NCBI GenBank assembly: GCA_023055425.1
Contig: JALGPY010000007.1
Coordinates: 87,135,136-87,199,135 of the forward strand
Source of the DNA: Linanthus parryae
Taxonomy: Eukaryota > Streptophyta > Magnoliopsida > Ericales > Polemoniaceae
DNA length: 64,000 nucleotides
Direction: 5' to 3'
Numbering within the stretch: the first letter of the stretch is position 1; the number at the start of each line of letters is the position of its first letter. Both the position numbers and the translations under genes were made by a program. Positions 12,204 through 22,987 of the stretch are shown one piece after another. Below the pieces are notes generated by a model that was not told where the DNA came from, ran no database searches, and worked only from the letters and a program-made list of their open reading frames with translations.

Positions 12204-12705
12204 ACGGCCAGCAAAAATTCCTTCCTCACCGTTGTGTGCTATTGTAAATGCGCAATTCACATGGTAGCCATAGGGTGTAGCATGGTTGTGGGGATTACTT
12301 TCACTCCCAAATGGTTCATGTGGTGCATTTCACTTTAACGACAAGGACCATCACAGTGAAGAACATCAACCTAAGGATGGTAAAAATCCTAGCACATGTA
12401 CCTTCATGGAGGCCAACTGCGTGTTGTGCCTAACTTTTAAAACCACATTTTCCCAAGTGCTATGTGGATAGACCATGACCCAGATGAGGGTGTGGTGCTG
12501 AATCCTCTGCAACAGAGCTGGAGGACGTTATTAGTGCAAGTAAAACGGTAGAAATGTACATGTATAGCATCACAATAGGGTAGAGACTTGGTGGCCATAA
12601 CCCGAACAACATAGTGGCATAATGCAATATGTTAGGGGTAACTCCCTTGCAGCTCAAGCAAAGGATCAATAATTACGTAGATGATTATAGCCTCCATAAC
12701 TGAAG
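12204..12705 (+). pseudogene. inverted-repeat module 1 (decayed coding copy)
   Basis: This corresponds to the other modules, but its first codon is ACG instead of ATG, followed by the Ala-Ser reading. Recognisable pieces include HSPNGSCGAFHF, HHSEEH and, further on, GGHN, with LQLK- and NYVDDY-like readings near the end. Frameshifts and stops break it. No family was recognised. Confidence 0.45.
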
Positions 12706-12744
12706 GTTGTTTTGCCATTGCATCTAAAAAGGTGGACGGAGGTT

Positions 12745-13364
12745 GCTAAAGTTTCAATTGAGGGTTCTAGTTCTGGTGTTCTCCGCGTCATTCAACTTGT
12801 TCTTAGTGTAATGTCTTATGTACTTCAACTTAATTGTACTCTCAACTCTGTTTTTGTTCCTGAGGTTGTACTCATCCATGTGATTGTTGATCCACTACTT
12901 GAACTGCAATGGAGTTAACTCAGTCATGTTGCAGCATGTTACCAGGTTGTCTTGGTCGCGGCTACATAGGCTCCACCAAAGGGTGTCTTCATAGAGGTAC
13001 ATTCCCGTTTCTTGCCTTTCAGTGGAAACCTTCCTTCGCCTCTCTTGCGAAGGAATCACAATTACACCCTCCTATAGGTCATCGTCTATCCCTAGAGAAC
13101 CTTGTACAAGAGGTTGTGAAAGGTAGGCAGAACAAGTGACTGGCCTCCATGAGGTACCTAAGCAAGGATATTGACCATCCATGGATTGATGATGAATGCA
13201 ACTTCTTCACAGTGATGGTCCTCATGAATGCAGTGGCATGCACCACATAAACCATTTGGGGAGTGAATGTACTCGCCACAGCAAACGTACACCTTGTGGT
13301 TTCCATGGGGCTTACTGCATCTGTGATAGCATAAAAGTGTGAGGAAGGCATTGTTGCTGGTCAT
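12745..13364 (-). pseudogene. inverted-repeat module 2 (decayed coding copy)
   Basis: The reading starts MTSNNAFLTLLCYHR at 13364 and stays open for 68 codons, with a Cys/His-rich part (PNGLCGACHCIHEDHHCEE) and NPWMVNILA before the first stop. After shifts it continues to a Lys/Arg-rich end. About 205 codons would be the ancestral length. The Cys/His cluster could bind metal, but I cannot name a domain. Confidence 0.5.
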
Positions 13365-13476
13365 TGGATTGTCTCAGCGAGACACAATGGAAAGGAGAGA
13401 GAGAAAAGGAGGGAGAGTGATCTCTCCCTCTGTTTCTCTCTCTCTCCCTCTCTCTGTGTCTCGCTTAGACTATCCT
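13365..13476. repeat. palindromic GA/CT-rich centre of the inverted repeat
   Basis: GTCTCAGCGAGACAC near 13369 faces GTGTCTCGCTTAGAC near 13457, with purine runs on one side and pyrimidine runs on the other around GTGATC. It lies between the divergently facing ATGs of modules 2 and 3. The same centre is at about 27956-28067 and 42876-42987. Confidence 0.8.
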
Positions 13477-14096
13477 ATGGCCAGAAACAATGCATTTCAC
13501 ACCCTTGTGTACTATCACGAAAGTCGCAAGCCCCATGGCAGCCACTGGGTGTATGGTGATTGTGGTGAGTAATTTCACTCGCCAAATGGTTTATGTGCTG
13601 CATGCCACTAGAGCCGTGGGGACCATCACCGTGAAGAAGTTGCATTCAACATGAATCAATTGTTGGTCCAAATCCTAGCTGAGGTCGCTCACACAGGCTA
13701 GCCGACTGTCTGCCTAACTTTGAAAACCTCAGTGTCCCAAGTTCTTTGGGGATAGAGGACGAACAAGAAGAGGGTGTATTTGTGAATCCTTCGTAGCACA
13801 GGTTAAGGACGGTGTTCATTGAAACGCAGAAGACGGGTATGTACTTGTATGCAGTCACCCCCCGGCGGAGCCTATATGGCCACAACCCAGACAACCTCGT
13901 GGCATGCTGCAACAAGATCGAGGTAACACTACTGTAGCTCAAGCAGTGGATCCACAATCACAGGGATGAGTTAACCTCAGGAATAAAAACAGAGTTGAGA
14001 GTAAAATAAAACTGGATTAAGTTGAAGTACATATGAAATTACATTGAGAACAAGATAAACGGCGAGGATACCACTGGAATGAAAACCCAATATTGA
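13477..14096 (+). pseudogene. inverted-repeat module 3 (decayed coding copy)
   Basis: The reading starts MARNNAFHTLVYYHES and contains KPHGSHWVYGDCGE followed by a stop, then HSPNGLCAACH, HHREEVAF and LVQILAEVAH. Later, after shifts, readings such as MYLYAV, GHNPDNLVACCN and LKQW appear. It is the best guide to the ancestral protein together with module 2. Several stops make it non-functional. Confidence 0.5.
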
Positions 14097-14146
14097 CACT
14101 TTAGCAACCTCAAGGCACCTCAATAGCCGCAATGACCTAACAACCT

Positions 14147-14657
14147 TTAGTTATGAAGGTTGTAATCATCTACGAGATTAATGATACCCTGTTTGATCTG
14201 CAGTGGAGTTACCCCTACCATGTTGTAGTATACCCCAAGGTTGTTCTGGTTGTGTCCACCAAGGCTGCACCCGATTGTTACGGCATACAGGTACATTTTT
14301 ATATTCTGCCTTGCATTGAACATCATCCTCCACCTCTGTTGCGTAGGATTCACCACTACACCCTCCTACGGATCGTCGTTCATCACCAGAGAACTTGGAA
14401 AACCAGAATCTTAAAGTTAGACACAACATACAACTGGCCTTCGTGAAGGTACCTGAGCTAGGATTTTGATCTTCCATGGATCGATTTTGAATGAAACTTC
14501 TTCACTGCGATGGTCCTTACTACGGTAGTGAATGCACCACATGAACCATTTGAGGAGTGAAAGTACTACCCAGAGCGATCCTACTCCCTGTGGCAACTAT
14601 GGGACTTGTTTATTTACCATAGCACACAAGGGTGGGGAAGGTATTGTTGCTGGCCAT
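14147..14657 (-). pseudogene. inverted-repeat module 4 (decayed coding copy)
   Basis: It begins with ATGGCCAGC at 14657 and ends with NLHN and a stop at 14147. A 69-codon open piece at 14147-14356 reads NPTQQRWRMM, MYLYAVTIG, LGGHNQNNLG and GVTPLQIKQG, which lines up with the end of modules 1-3. It is frameshifted relative to its own start. Copy 2 lacks about 74 bases of this module near 28882. Confidence 0.5.
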
Positions 14658-14829
14658 TGGAGAGTCTCAACGAGAGAGAGAAAGAGAGAACTCATGAGTT
14701 TAAGAGAGGGACATAGATCTCTTTTTTTATATTATGAAAGAGGGATGTTACATGCAGCCTAAGTCTTGACACATGTTCGGCCAACACTTTCTTACATTGT
14801 GATTGCTAGCCATGAGAAAGAGAGCTAGC

Positions 14830-15480
14830 CAAAGTCGTGACAAATGTTCTTTTTTCATCATGTTCTTTATCTTGCTGTATGCAAGCACCTCAACCACCTC
14901 TGTTCTCGGATCACAACCTCCACTGTTCTCCTGCCACCACCACGATATATCGTATTCCCCAGTGGACTACCCATATCCCCTAAACCTCATCTATCCCTTC
15001 ACCACTTGGATCCCTACCCAAGTCATTGGGATGCTCGAAATCAAGTTCCCATTCCACTAGAAGACGCTGGACATACTTATTTATGAAACCAAATATCTTA
15101 CTCTCACGGATTCGTTGATAAATAAGCCAATTTGATATTCCACATTTTGGAGGTGATACCCTAGGTTGGGGTATCTTCAATGTCTTCCAGCTCTCCTAGT
15201 TCATTTTTTGTGATTTCACTCAATGATTGAATTCCGACTATGCTATTTAGATTTCTCCATTTAGGAGGCACAATCCTAGATCCCTGTACCAAGTTATATT
15301 ACGGTTTCTCGCAGCGACTCCGTCACCGGTTTATTTCAGTCATGGGATAATGGAGATGGGTGATGAGGCGGGGGAGAAGTGGAAGAGTGGCGATAAAGGG
15401 GATAAGGTTGCCGGGGCAGAGCATTACGGCGAGGCATAGGCGGAGCTCGGGAAACTGATTCTGGTGATTCATGGGCCTAT
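14830..15480 (+). pseudogene. fragment resembling a WAK/LRK10L receptor-kinase extracellular domain
   Basis: A hydrophobic start (FFILLYASTSTTSVLGSQ) resembles a secretion signal. It is followed by IYPFTTWIPTQ, then after a stop LIYETKYLTLTDSLINKP, and after a shift IPHFGGDTLGWGIFNVFQLS. A short PF-rich strand, a Y-x-L-T-L-x-x-S-L core and a later Tyr/Gly region suit the galacturonan-binding/WAK-associated extracellular part of LRK10L-type kinases. No transmembrane segment or kinase domain follows, so only a first-exon-like piece is present. Stops and shifts make it a pseudogene. The assignment rests on pattern alone. Confidence 0.35.
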
Positions 15481-17159
15481 CTAGTATACATCCCATCAGT
15501 CGCTGTTCTCAAGAAGTAATGAACAGTGGCTGATAAACTACTCTTCTCCACTCTAACGCTCCTAACTATCGTACACCCCAACCAAAATCTGTCCCCGTAA
15601 CACCCCTTCCCTACCCCCTCCACTCATGGGGTTGGACTAGAACTGTATTTTTATAAGTTTTCTCCCTCTCCTCCACCTCCCCCATGGAGTTGGAGATAAT
15701 CTTAGTTGTTATATATTACACTTACTAGAAACCAATTTTCCATCCCTCTGGGCTCTTCTATAATAACTTGTAAAATATTGTGAGGCATGGTCAAAATTTA
15801 CACTTTCTAGTATATGTGTACTGTGACCTCAAGACTAGTATGTGAAAACACAACGTAGTGTTACTAAGGAGGTGAATGGGTAAGTTTCAACTACATTTAA
15901 AATAAATCGAAATATTTGATAAGGCTCCGCTTTCTTTACCTAATTCAAGTAATTTTTTTTTCTTTAGAAAAACGTAAAAAAAAACTTACTTTGAAATTAA
16001 GAAATATTTTATAAAGTTGTAGTATCTATCTTAGAAATAGAAAATTTCTTACCTATTTACCATATTACATCATAAAAGTAAATTTTATGAGTAAAAAGTA
16101 AGAAAAATTGAAGTTAAATAACACTAAGCTTCTTTAGCCTAAAAAATGTAAAAGATTACCTTAATTAAGTTGTAACAAAAATGTGTAAATTGAAACTATT
16201 TTATTACTCAAAAAGAAAGGAAGGTCACCTTAATGTCTGTATTTCGAAGGTGTTGCCTGTCCACTCTTCTCAGTGCCTAAAGAATTGAAATTTTGTACCA
16301 TTGACTGTTCATATCAAAATCTCAAAATTGAAACAAAGATTTAACAAATAAATTCTAAGATGATTCAAAATTAGCGATGTAATTACATCTGATTGTGACA
16401 ACACGTTTTAACCAACACTCTATTTTAAGATATGCATTGTTAAATCTATGCAGGGGACTGGTCACTTGGTGCTTCAAACCATTGTTTATGATAAGTCTTT
16501 TGGTTGTGTCGGAAATAAAAAACAAAACATATCTTATTCATATTTAGAAATCGAGTTCATATTTTCTTTGAGGAGAAATATTCACTTGTGAGTGCATACT
16601 ACACCAAATTTAAAAATTAATTATGCAAACTTACATTTTGTAAGTATAGATTATATGAAAGTTTTTTCCGAGAAAAACTTTGATTGTTTATACCTTTACG
16701 AGATATAGATAGTTATAAAGTACGTAGATTACATAGTTTACTCTCTCGACCAAGAAATCTCCGCAATAATAGATTATCTCACACTCAAATAAATTGGGTA
16801 AACTTCCAGACAACTGTATCTCTACCAATTAATATCTTTCTTAAAAAGGGATGAATATAACTCTTTGTTTTTTTCACCATTGATTCCAGGAAGTTGAAGG
16901 ACACCTCTTTCAGGATTGTCCCGGGTCGGTGATTGTTTTGCTACCCTTGACTTGGATCTGAAAATCACCAACAAATTCTTGCCTTTCAGATTATTTTTGG
17001 AAAATATTATCCTCAAAACTCCAACAAAGTAAAAAACTTTCTTTCTCTATGTGCTTGTGGCAGATTTGAAACCATATAAATCGTTTTATTTATGAATATA
17101 AATATATTTCGAAAGGAGATGTGATAAAAAATTTAAGTTCGAAAAACGAAGAGTTTATT
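15481..17159. other. X1 AT-rich stretch, no gene recognised
   Basis: Long A/T runs, with one minus-strand open stretch at 16822-17016 (contains SRVAKQSP and NPERGV) that is longer in copies 2 (31316-31630) and 3 (46295-46627). I recognise no family. No transposon ends were found with confidence. Confidence 0.5.
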
Positions 17160-17640
17160 ACCACTTATCTTTCTTCTCGATTTGCACATGCACGCCCATG
17201 GAAGTTTAGGAGAATCACGGTTGGAGTCCGCCGTCGCCAGCGAGGCTTAAATTAAACACCGACGCTGCAGTTCCTATCAACCAGAATATTTGTGGAGGTG
17301 GTGCTGCTGGCTGGAACTCATAGGGTGATTTTGTTTCCAGGTCCCTTTCCACAAAGACCCTCTCTTCGTGGCATTTCAAGCTCTTCATCAAACTGGGCAA
17401 ATGTTTCTAGATAGAGATTTTGTGAATTTGATTGTGGAGATCAACTCCCTGATCTTAACACAAAAACTTGAGAAGATGAGAGGCGGTGGAGTTGATAGAG
17501 GCGGTGGATTAGAGAGAGGAAATGATAAGAAAAGTGTGGTTGCTGTTTGTAACGAGGCTGTATCATTTATAACACAGGGTAGGGTTCAATTTTTTCCAAG
17601 GGACAAAACAAACCCTTACACATTGTCTACTTAGTTTGGG
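17160..17640 (+). other. unrecognised segment with 88-codon open frame, copy 1
   Basis: This is less AT-rich than its surroundings and may be an old exon. The plus-strand frame at 17368-17634 reads MAFQALHQTGQMFLDRDFVN and later a Gly/Arg-rich MRGGGVDRGGG and ends NPYTLST. A TTTCCAG just upstream could be a splice acceptor. The frame is open in copies 1 and 2 but broken in copy 3 (about 46849-47094). The opposite strand is also partly open, so direction is uncertain. No family recognised. Confidence 0.35.
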
Positions 17641-18585
17641 CTTAGATAGTCTTTAATGTACTAGTTGGGTTGTTACATGCCGTGAAAGCATGTTCATTTT
17701 ATCGGTGCCCGAGAGGCCCAATATTTAAATAAATTTCCAATATCTTTGCAAAAAAAAATTACATTTTTTCCTGTTGAGTTAATGGTTATACTTACACAAA
17801 TATACAATAACAACTAGACTAATACTCTCATAACTAAATGATATGTTATATTACCTAAAATATTCACGTCAACTCTCTGGGTCATATACTAATTATTGAA
17901 TGTTGTAGATATTTGGATTTAGGAGCTATGTCAGTGTAGGCATTAACACTCTCGTTGTATCACGTGAAGGACCGCCAGCAGGGACCACACCCCAGTTACC
18001 CTTTTAGAGAGTAGACCATGATTAGGTGCGTCTTCCACAGGCCTCACGGACTTGTTAAATGGAAGTTAATATTAGGATAGAGTAAAATCTAGCAAATTAT
18101 TCATGCAGTTGACAAAAATAAATTAACTCACTATCTGGATTTTCTGTTACCATATGTATAGAATATCATATACTATTGCTATAAAATCTTATCGATAAAA
18201 AAATAACATTGGCAAGTAAATAAGTTTCTTCTTTGGATAACGGGCTAAACGAACGTTCGGTAAATAAAAAACATTACCAAATGAATTATTTTCTTCGTTC
18301 CTAAGATTATTTATTTTTCTTGATTTTAATTTACATACATCAATTTAGAACTATGTCTGCTATTCAATTCAACTTGGCTTAATTTTAGTGTGTGATCGGT
18401 ATCCCGAATTTTAATCCAAGTCAACTTTTGACAATCTCACCTTCGAGACACCAATTTTAAGCTGATAATCTACATATTAGAACAATCTATGGACATGGTA
18501 GAACTCCCCAAATTATGGATTTCGCATAAGAAAATCTCTAAAGAAATAATTTTAATATGTTTTTGACATTAGAATGATTAGTGTT
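17641..18585. other. X1 spacer, nothing recognised
   Basis: AT-rich sequence up to the LTR-C start. I see no gene, RNA or transposon end in it. The equivalent spacers are 32148-33094 and 47095-48047. Confidence 0.5.
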
Positions 18586-18903
18586 TGTTAGGGAGGAATT
18601 TTTCCTTGTCCGTTTTGGAATTTTTTTCCTTCTGCATTTTGGTAACTTTAGTCGTTGCGTTGGGCACAATTCACTTGTCTAGGCCAATCTCGGTGTAGGT
18701 CGTGGATATTAGCTTGTGTGGTTTGTATTGGATTTTAATTGGTTCTCTCATCAATAAAATTGGGTTTGTTTTGGCCGTTGACGTAGCGAGTCTCAAAACT
18801 TGTTAACCATATTAAATCGTTTGTGTTTTACTTCATCTTGCTCTTTGTTACATTGGTCTTCTTAATTCTTAAAAAGTGGTATCATCTGCATTCGTTTCTA
18901 ACA
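18586..18903 (+). repeat. LTR-C, 5' LTR of a plus-strand copia-type element, copy 1
   Basis: It runs from TGTTAGGG to TTCTAACA and is followed two bases later by a primer site, as a 5' LTR must be. At 318 bp it is short. Copy 3 has a longer version (48048-48420) with about 55 extra bases near its start. A matching 3' LTR was not seen in X, so the element is truncated. Confidence 0.65.
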
Positions 18904-18905
18904 AG

Positions 18906-18918
18906 TGGTATTAGAGCC
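18906..18918 (+). promoter_or_regulatory. LTR-C primer binding site, copy 1
   Basis: TGGTATTAGAGCC, one base from the canonical initiator-Met primer site TGGTATCAGAGC, is separated from the LTR end by AG. The equivalent in copy 2 is 33417-33429. In copy 3 (48423-48435) it is mutated to TTGTATTAGCGCC. Confidence 0.75.
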
Positions 18919-19470
18919 AAGCTGTTCGATTTGGGTTTTCAGGTGATGAAATATAGCGAATTCGTGTGAGATGAGTTATAGTGAACTGTCGGGCTCGTTG
19001 TTGGAGAAGAAATACATTTCATGCTATGGATCATGTTGGCGAACATATGATTCAGCGTGAAAGAGATCGAGCAAATCTGGTTGTTGTTTCCGGCACGAAT
19101 CTGGCGGTTTAAGCTCATCTCGCGTTCTGGCGATTTGGCGTTCAGGCGCAAATGGGCCTCCAGCATGGAGTATTGAGCACGTGGATCTTGTTCTGGACGC
19201 TAGGAGGATTCAATTCAAGGTGGAGACAACTCAAGTCAACAGATGGATTTTTCTCCCGGCATGGAGCAATTGATGCGGGTTGTTGATATGAGATTTGGTT
19301 GGTAGCGCATTATTGGGCGTGCATCGTTTATTGCATGTTGTTGGGCATGCATTATTTGGCGGCGTGTTAATGTGCACACAGTAATTCTTTGCATGTTATT
19401 GGGCGTATTTCTGTTTGCGCATTGGTACGGTTCTTGGTTGCGAATCGGTACATCGAGCATAATCTGGTAG
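18919..19470 (+). mobile_element. LTR-C element leader and start of internal region, copy 1
   Basis: About 0.55 kb follow the primer site. A copia gag would be expected here, but only short frames exist (in copy 2, 33492-33758, an 88-codon frame containing MEHVGEHMIQRERD). No Gag motif is recognisable. The sequence then passes into a reverse-oriented LTR-like stretch. Confidence 0.4.
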
Positions 19471-20100
19471 ATTAGAGGTTTACCTCAATCGCACTGACTA
19501 GTGACAATCACTAGCGCAGAAAAGATGAGGCGCCTCTACGGTATCCACATAAATCGCAGGTGAAGCATTCATAACGTGAAAAAAGGAGATAAGGTTACCT
19601 TGATAGTCTGACTGATCAATTCGTAGAATTTATTTCTACGAATCTATAGATACCCACACCGTAGGATCGCCAACTAGAACTACCTCTACTGTTTGTGCTT
19701 GCAGTGTAGAAGAAGGAGAAATCATTAAGGAGGTGGATCCAATCAAGCGTGAAGTGGGACAATGGCGGAGGAGGGTTTCAGCCTCTCTTTGTGTCGTCGG
19801 CCCTAGGGAGGTTCGGTCCTCTCTTTTATATTCTCTCTCTTTCTCTAATTATTTTATCTAATGAAATATTAGGCTTGGAATAAGATTTTATCATTAACAA
19901 CTCTTTATATTAGTTACAAAATTGCCCCATTATTAATCTAACTATACTTGGATTAGGCCAATACTATTCCGATCCATAGTAAGAAAACAAAACTTTTTAT
20001 CAATAGTTAGCATGTCATGTGATTGTTTGTCATGTTATTTCAATAAATGCCAAAATGAAAATGCAATTAGACTACTCGCGAGTGTACACTTTCAGTTGCT
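19471..20100 (-). repeat. reverse-oriented LTR fragment related to LTR-B, copy 1
   Basis: The reverse complement of about 19760-19990 resembles 63800-64000. Both share a TTTTGTAA(C/T)TAATA-like motif, then GAGTTRTTAAT, then TCATTAGATRAAATAATTAGAG, then a GA-rich run and a Arg-rich leader-like stretch. The LTR ends could not be fixed. Equivalents are 33986-34600 and 48941-49560. Confidence 0.4.
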
Positions 20101-21811
20101 TTAGGAAACTCGATATATGTGATAGGTACTAACCTCCATGATTTTCACATAAAGTGATTTATACGATCATACTGTAACTAGTTACTAATTTAAAAATGTT
20201 TCTATTCACTTTTTAGTCTTCTATACTTAAAGAAATATCAGAATCACTCTTAACAAAGAGAGGATTTGTTGGTCATAACTATAGTTAAAACCATGAGAAA
20301 TATTGATGTCATTTAGGCATCATATGCACTATAGCATATTCCTCTTTCAATAGTCTCACAAATTCAACCATTAGCGTGCAGAAATTTGAATATATTATTT
20401 TATACGAACATGGATGCTATAGTCATCTAATGTACTTCAAAGTACTTCCCAAATATGCTCTATGCATTAACCGAATAGCTCGTGTATATGTACAGACACA
20501 ATTGTTGACTTTGAATTTGGCCAATATATAGTTAACACAATTCCACTTATAGTGTTGTAAACAAATCATATGATTTCAAGCGCTTTTCCAGTTAAAGTAT
20601 CATCAACCATAAGATCGTGAGATTATTCTCAAATTAGGTACCTTAGCTTCTTCAAGAGCTTCTTTGATATTTTTTTTCCAACGTTGGCTTTTATCTAATG
20701 CTGATGATATCATTTAATTTCTCATAAGTCTTGAGAATATGTCATATCTTGTGTTCTCAATTGGTATTTCAAATTGCACAAGATATGGTTGCTTTTAACA
20801 TCCTCTTCTGGAGGATCATAATCTTTGAACAATCAATCCTTACATGCTACTAGCATGCTATCAAACCAACTACTCATTAGTCAATTAGACTTAAGTCTAT
20901 AATGTAACTTCTAACTTTACGTCAGTATGACTAAATGTAAACGAGATAAACATAAAGTTCACGTCATGCAATCTAGTCAGTCTCGCCCTCATGATGTGAA
21001 AACTATGACCGTCATAAATTCACAACTTGTGCTTCCGGCAGAAAAAATCCACGAAGACATTAAGGTCACGTGATATAATTTATCTCTCGATGGGATATGA
21101 CATGTCATAGTTCCATTTTTTCATATTCTCATATTATTATTCATTGAGAAATATGTTATGATTCGCACTTCCTTCACGAAAGTGAAATGAGCTAATTTAG
21201 TCGTTCTCTCCGGAGAATGCAAAAGGTAGAAATAATTCACAAAATATTAATCTTGCTGGGATTAGTATCAATCAATAAATCTCTCAAAACTGGATCAGTA
21301 TATCCTCCATCAAGCATAAATTCTTCTATGAATAATTATGATAACATGCTAAAATTCATAAACAAAATCTCCCGCCGAGCAAGGATAGCAAGTTTCATAC
21401 TATTCGGGAGGATTCATACAATATTAAGATACTTCTACATGTATGATTGATAACATCCAAAACACTGCAGGGGTTGATTGATATAGCTCAATCTCTTTTA
21501 GAGAATTTCAATGACTATTTCTATCCATAAACATTACTTAGTCCACTATATTGTAGACTATTTTTCCCATATACAATAATGACATGCACTTCTGGGAATG
21601 CGGATCAATTTTGGTTGGACATTTTGAGGGACTATACGTCATTAAAAAATATTCAGCATAATAGCAATATTATTTCAAAATCACTTCATGGGCTTCATTA
21701 TAATTTTATATATTTTACTTGGCGAATTGATACAAAAACTCAACGCATCAACTCGGTGCTGGTTTGGCGATGTAACCCATCAATACAGATTCGTTCACTC
21801 ATCATGATATC
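20101..21811. other. X1 right arm, unrecognised AT-rich DNA
   Basis: No gene is supported. Short plus-strand frames at 21217-21450 and 21579-21869 recur in copy 2 (35693-35926, 36054-36344) but show no family motif. It may be decayed retrotransposon interior. It ends where LTR-B begins. Confidence 0.5.
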
Positions 21812-22089
21812 TGTTGGTGTAGATGCCCTAGAGGCACTCTACTTTAGTGTGAACATTGTTTTTGGCTAGAATATTCATTTTATTATATGGAGATATTAAT
21901 ATAATGATGTCTTTGGATTGCAATTGTTGTTATCTTTAGTTATCCCTAGTCAAGTACAATGGTTGTTGACCGATCACTATGCATAGAGACTAGTAGGTGG
22001 GTAGATTAATATGGAGATATCAAGTCTAACACATGGGTATGCGTTAGGCGTAATTGCATACTAGATTGATCTACCACGAAATGGTTACA
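21812..22089 (+). repeat. LTR-B, truncated start, copy 1
   Basis: It starts TGTTGGTGTAGATGCCCTAG, like the solo LTR at 60966 (TGTTGGAATACATGCCCTAG), and keeps TTTTTGGCTAGAATATTCAT. It breaks off after CCACGAAATGGTTACA, directly joined to copia LTR sequence. In copy 3 the same LTR continues to 51729, so here a deletion has fused it to the copia LTR. Confidence 0.75.
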
Positions 22090-22595
22090 AAGAATCTTCT
22101 TAATAGAATTTCCTAAAAATTGCCAACAGATCTTTGACTCTTTAACAGCTCAATTCCAACGGCTAGTTGCTTGATATCTTTTAGGATATTGATATGATCT
22201 TCCATTTGTAGATCTTAGGAAAGTTCAGACATAGTTCCGTAATTGTAGGATTAATTGTTTAAGCTGGATTTCCTTATGCATATGAGTAAGTAAGGAAACA
22301 TTTCCTACAAAAAAAGATAGCTAATAATCCCTGCATATACTTGTTGAACTTGGTGAAAACAGTTCAATTAGCATGTAATAAAACATCAGCTTAGTTTGTC
22401 TTTCATCATCTAAACTAGCATGAACAAGGATAAGAGATTAAGATTGATTTGAGGGATGAACTCCCCCTCAGGTCCTGCTTCTGTAAGATGTTCAATTTCA
22501 AGGAATTTAAAACAGTTTCTAAGCTTTGAAACCAAAACTCAGTTTCAAGATTTCGAATTCTATTTCAAGTCCTTGAAACAGGCTGTGAACTTTCA
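22090..22595 (-). repeat. copia 3' LTR, inner part (F1)
   Basis: This matches 52455-52955 of the complete element and ends GTGAACTTTCA before the polypurine tract. About 0.7 kb of the LTR is missing on the left. It includes CCTTGAAACAGG and other motifs of the CAAGGC/TTGAAA type. Confidence 0.8.
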
Positions 22596-22987
22596 ATCTC
22601 CCCGTTGATGAAAGAAAAAAATAATTAATCTAATTAACCCGCATTTCTGCAAGAAATAAACATTAGCAGTCAAGCAGTAATAGATATAATAAATCAAACA
22701 ATTATAAATCCTAATCCATGGCTGAATAAAAAAAATTGTGTTAACGAAAACAAAAAGTCAGAGTACTTATTCAATTTACATACCAACAGCTGCAACATCA
22801 AAACCAAAATAAAAAACTAAGTGTTTCTCCTAAATTTCTCTCCCTTTTTGACTTTCATCAATAAGGATGATAAAATGTTGGATCAAAATATTTTGAAAAC
22901 TAAAATAAAGTTTTGAAAGAGGAAGGATGATATCAAGGCTTTGAAAAGAGGTTCAAAGCTTTTAAGGAAAGAAAGAAAAGGCTAGAA

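Larger units (their letters stand above)
12044..14829. repeat. giant compound inverted repeat, copy 1
   Basis: The left end reads GCTAGCTCTCTTTCTCATGG and the right end is its reverse complement (about 14810-14829). The arms stay alignable to a GA/CT-rich centre at about 13365-13476. Each arm of about 1.38 kb is itself an inverted pair of one module, so four modules alternate in direction: 12204-12705 (+), 12745-13364 (-), 13477-14096 (+), 14147-14657 (-). A transcript crossing the centre could fold into a very long imperfect hairpin. No target duplication was found at the ends, so a foldback transposon is possible but not shown. Confidence 0.8.

Noticed and set aside
12204..14657. Inverted-repeat modules as an F-box gene family
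   Set aside because: The ILAEVA stretch recalls some F-box proteins, but the rest of the module does not follow, so I left the family open.
18840..18920. tRNA gene suggested by TGGTATTAGAGCC
   Set aside because: It is the primer binding site following an LTR end; no cloverleaf can be formed around it.
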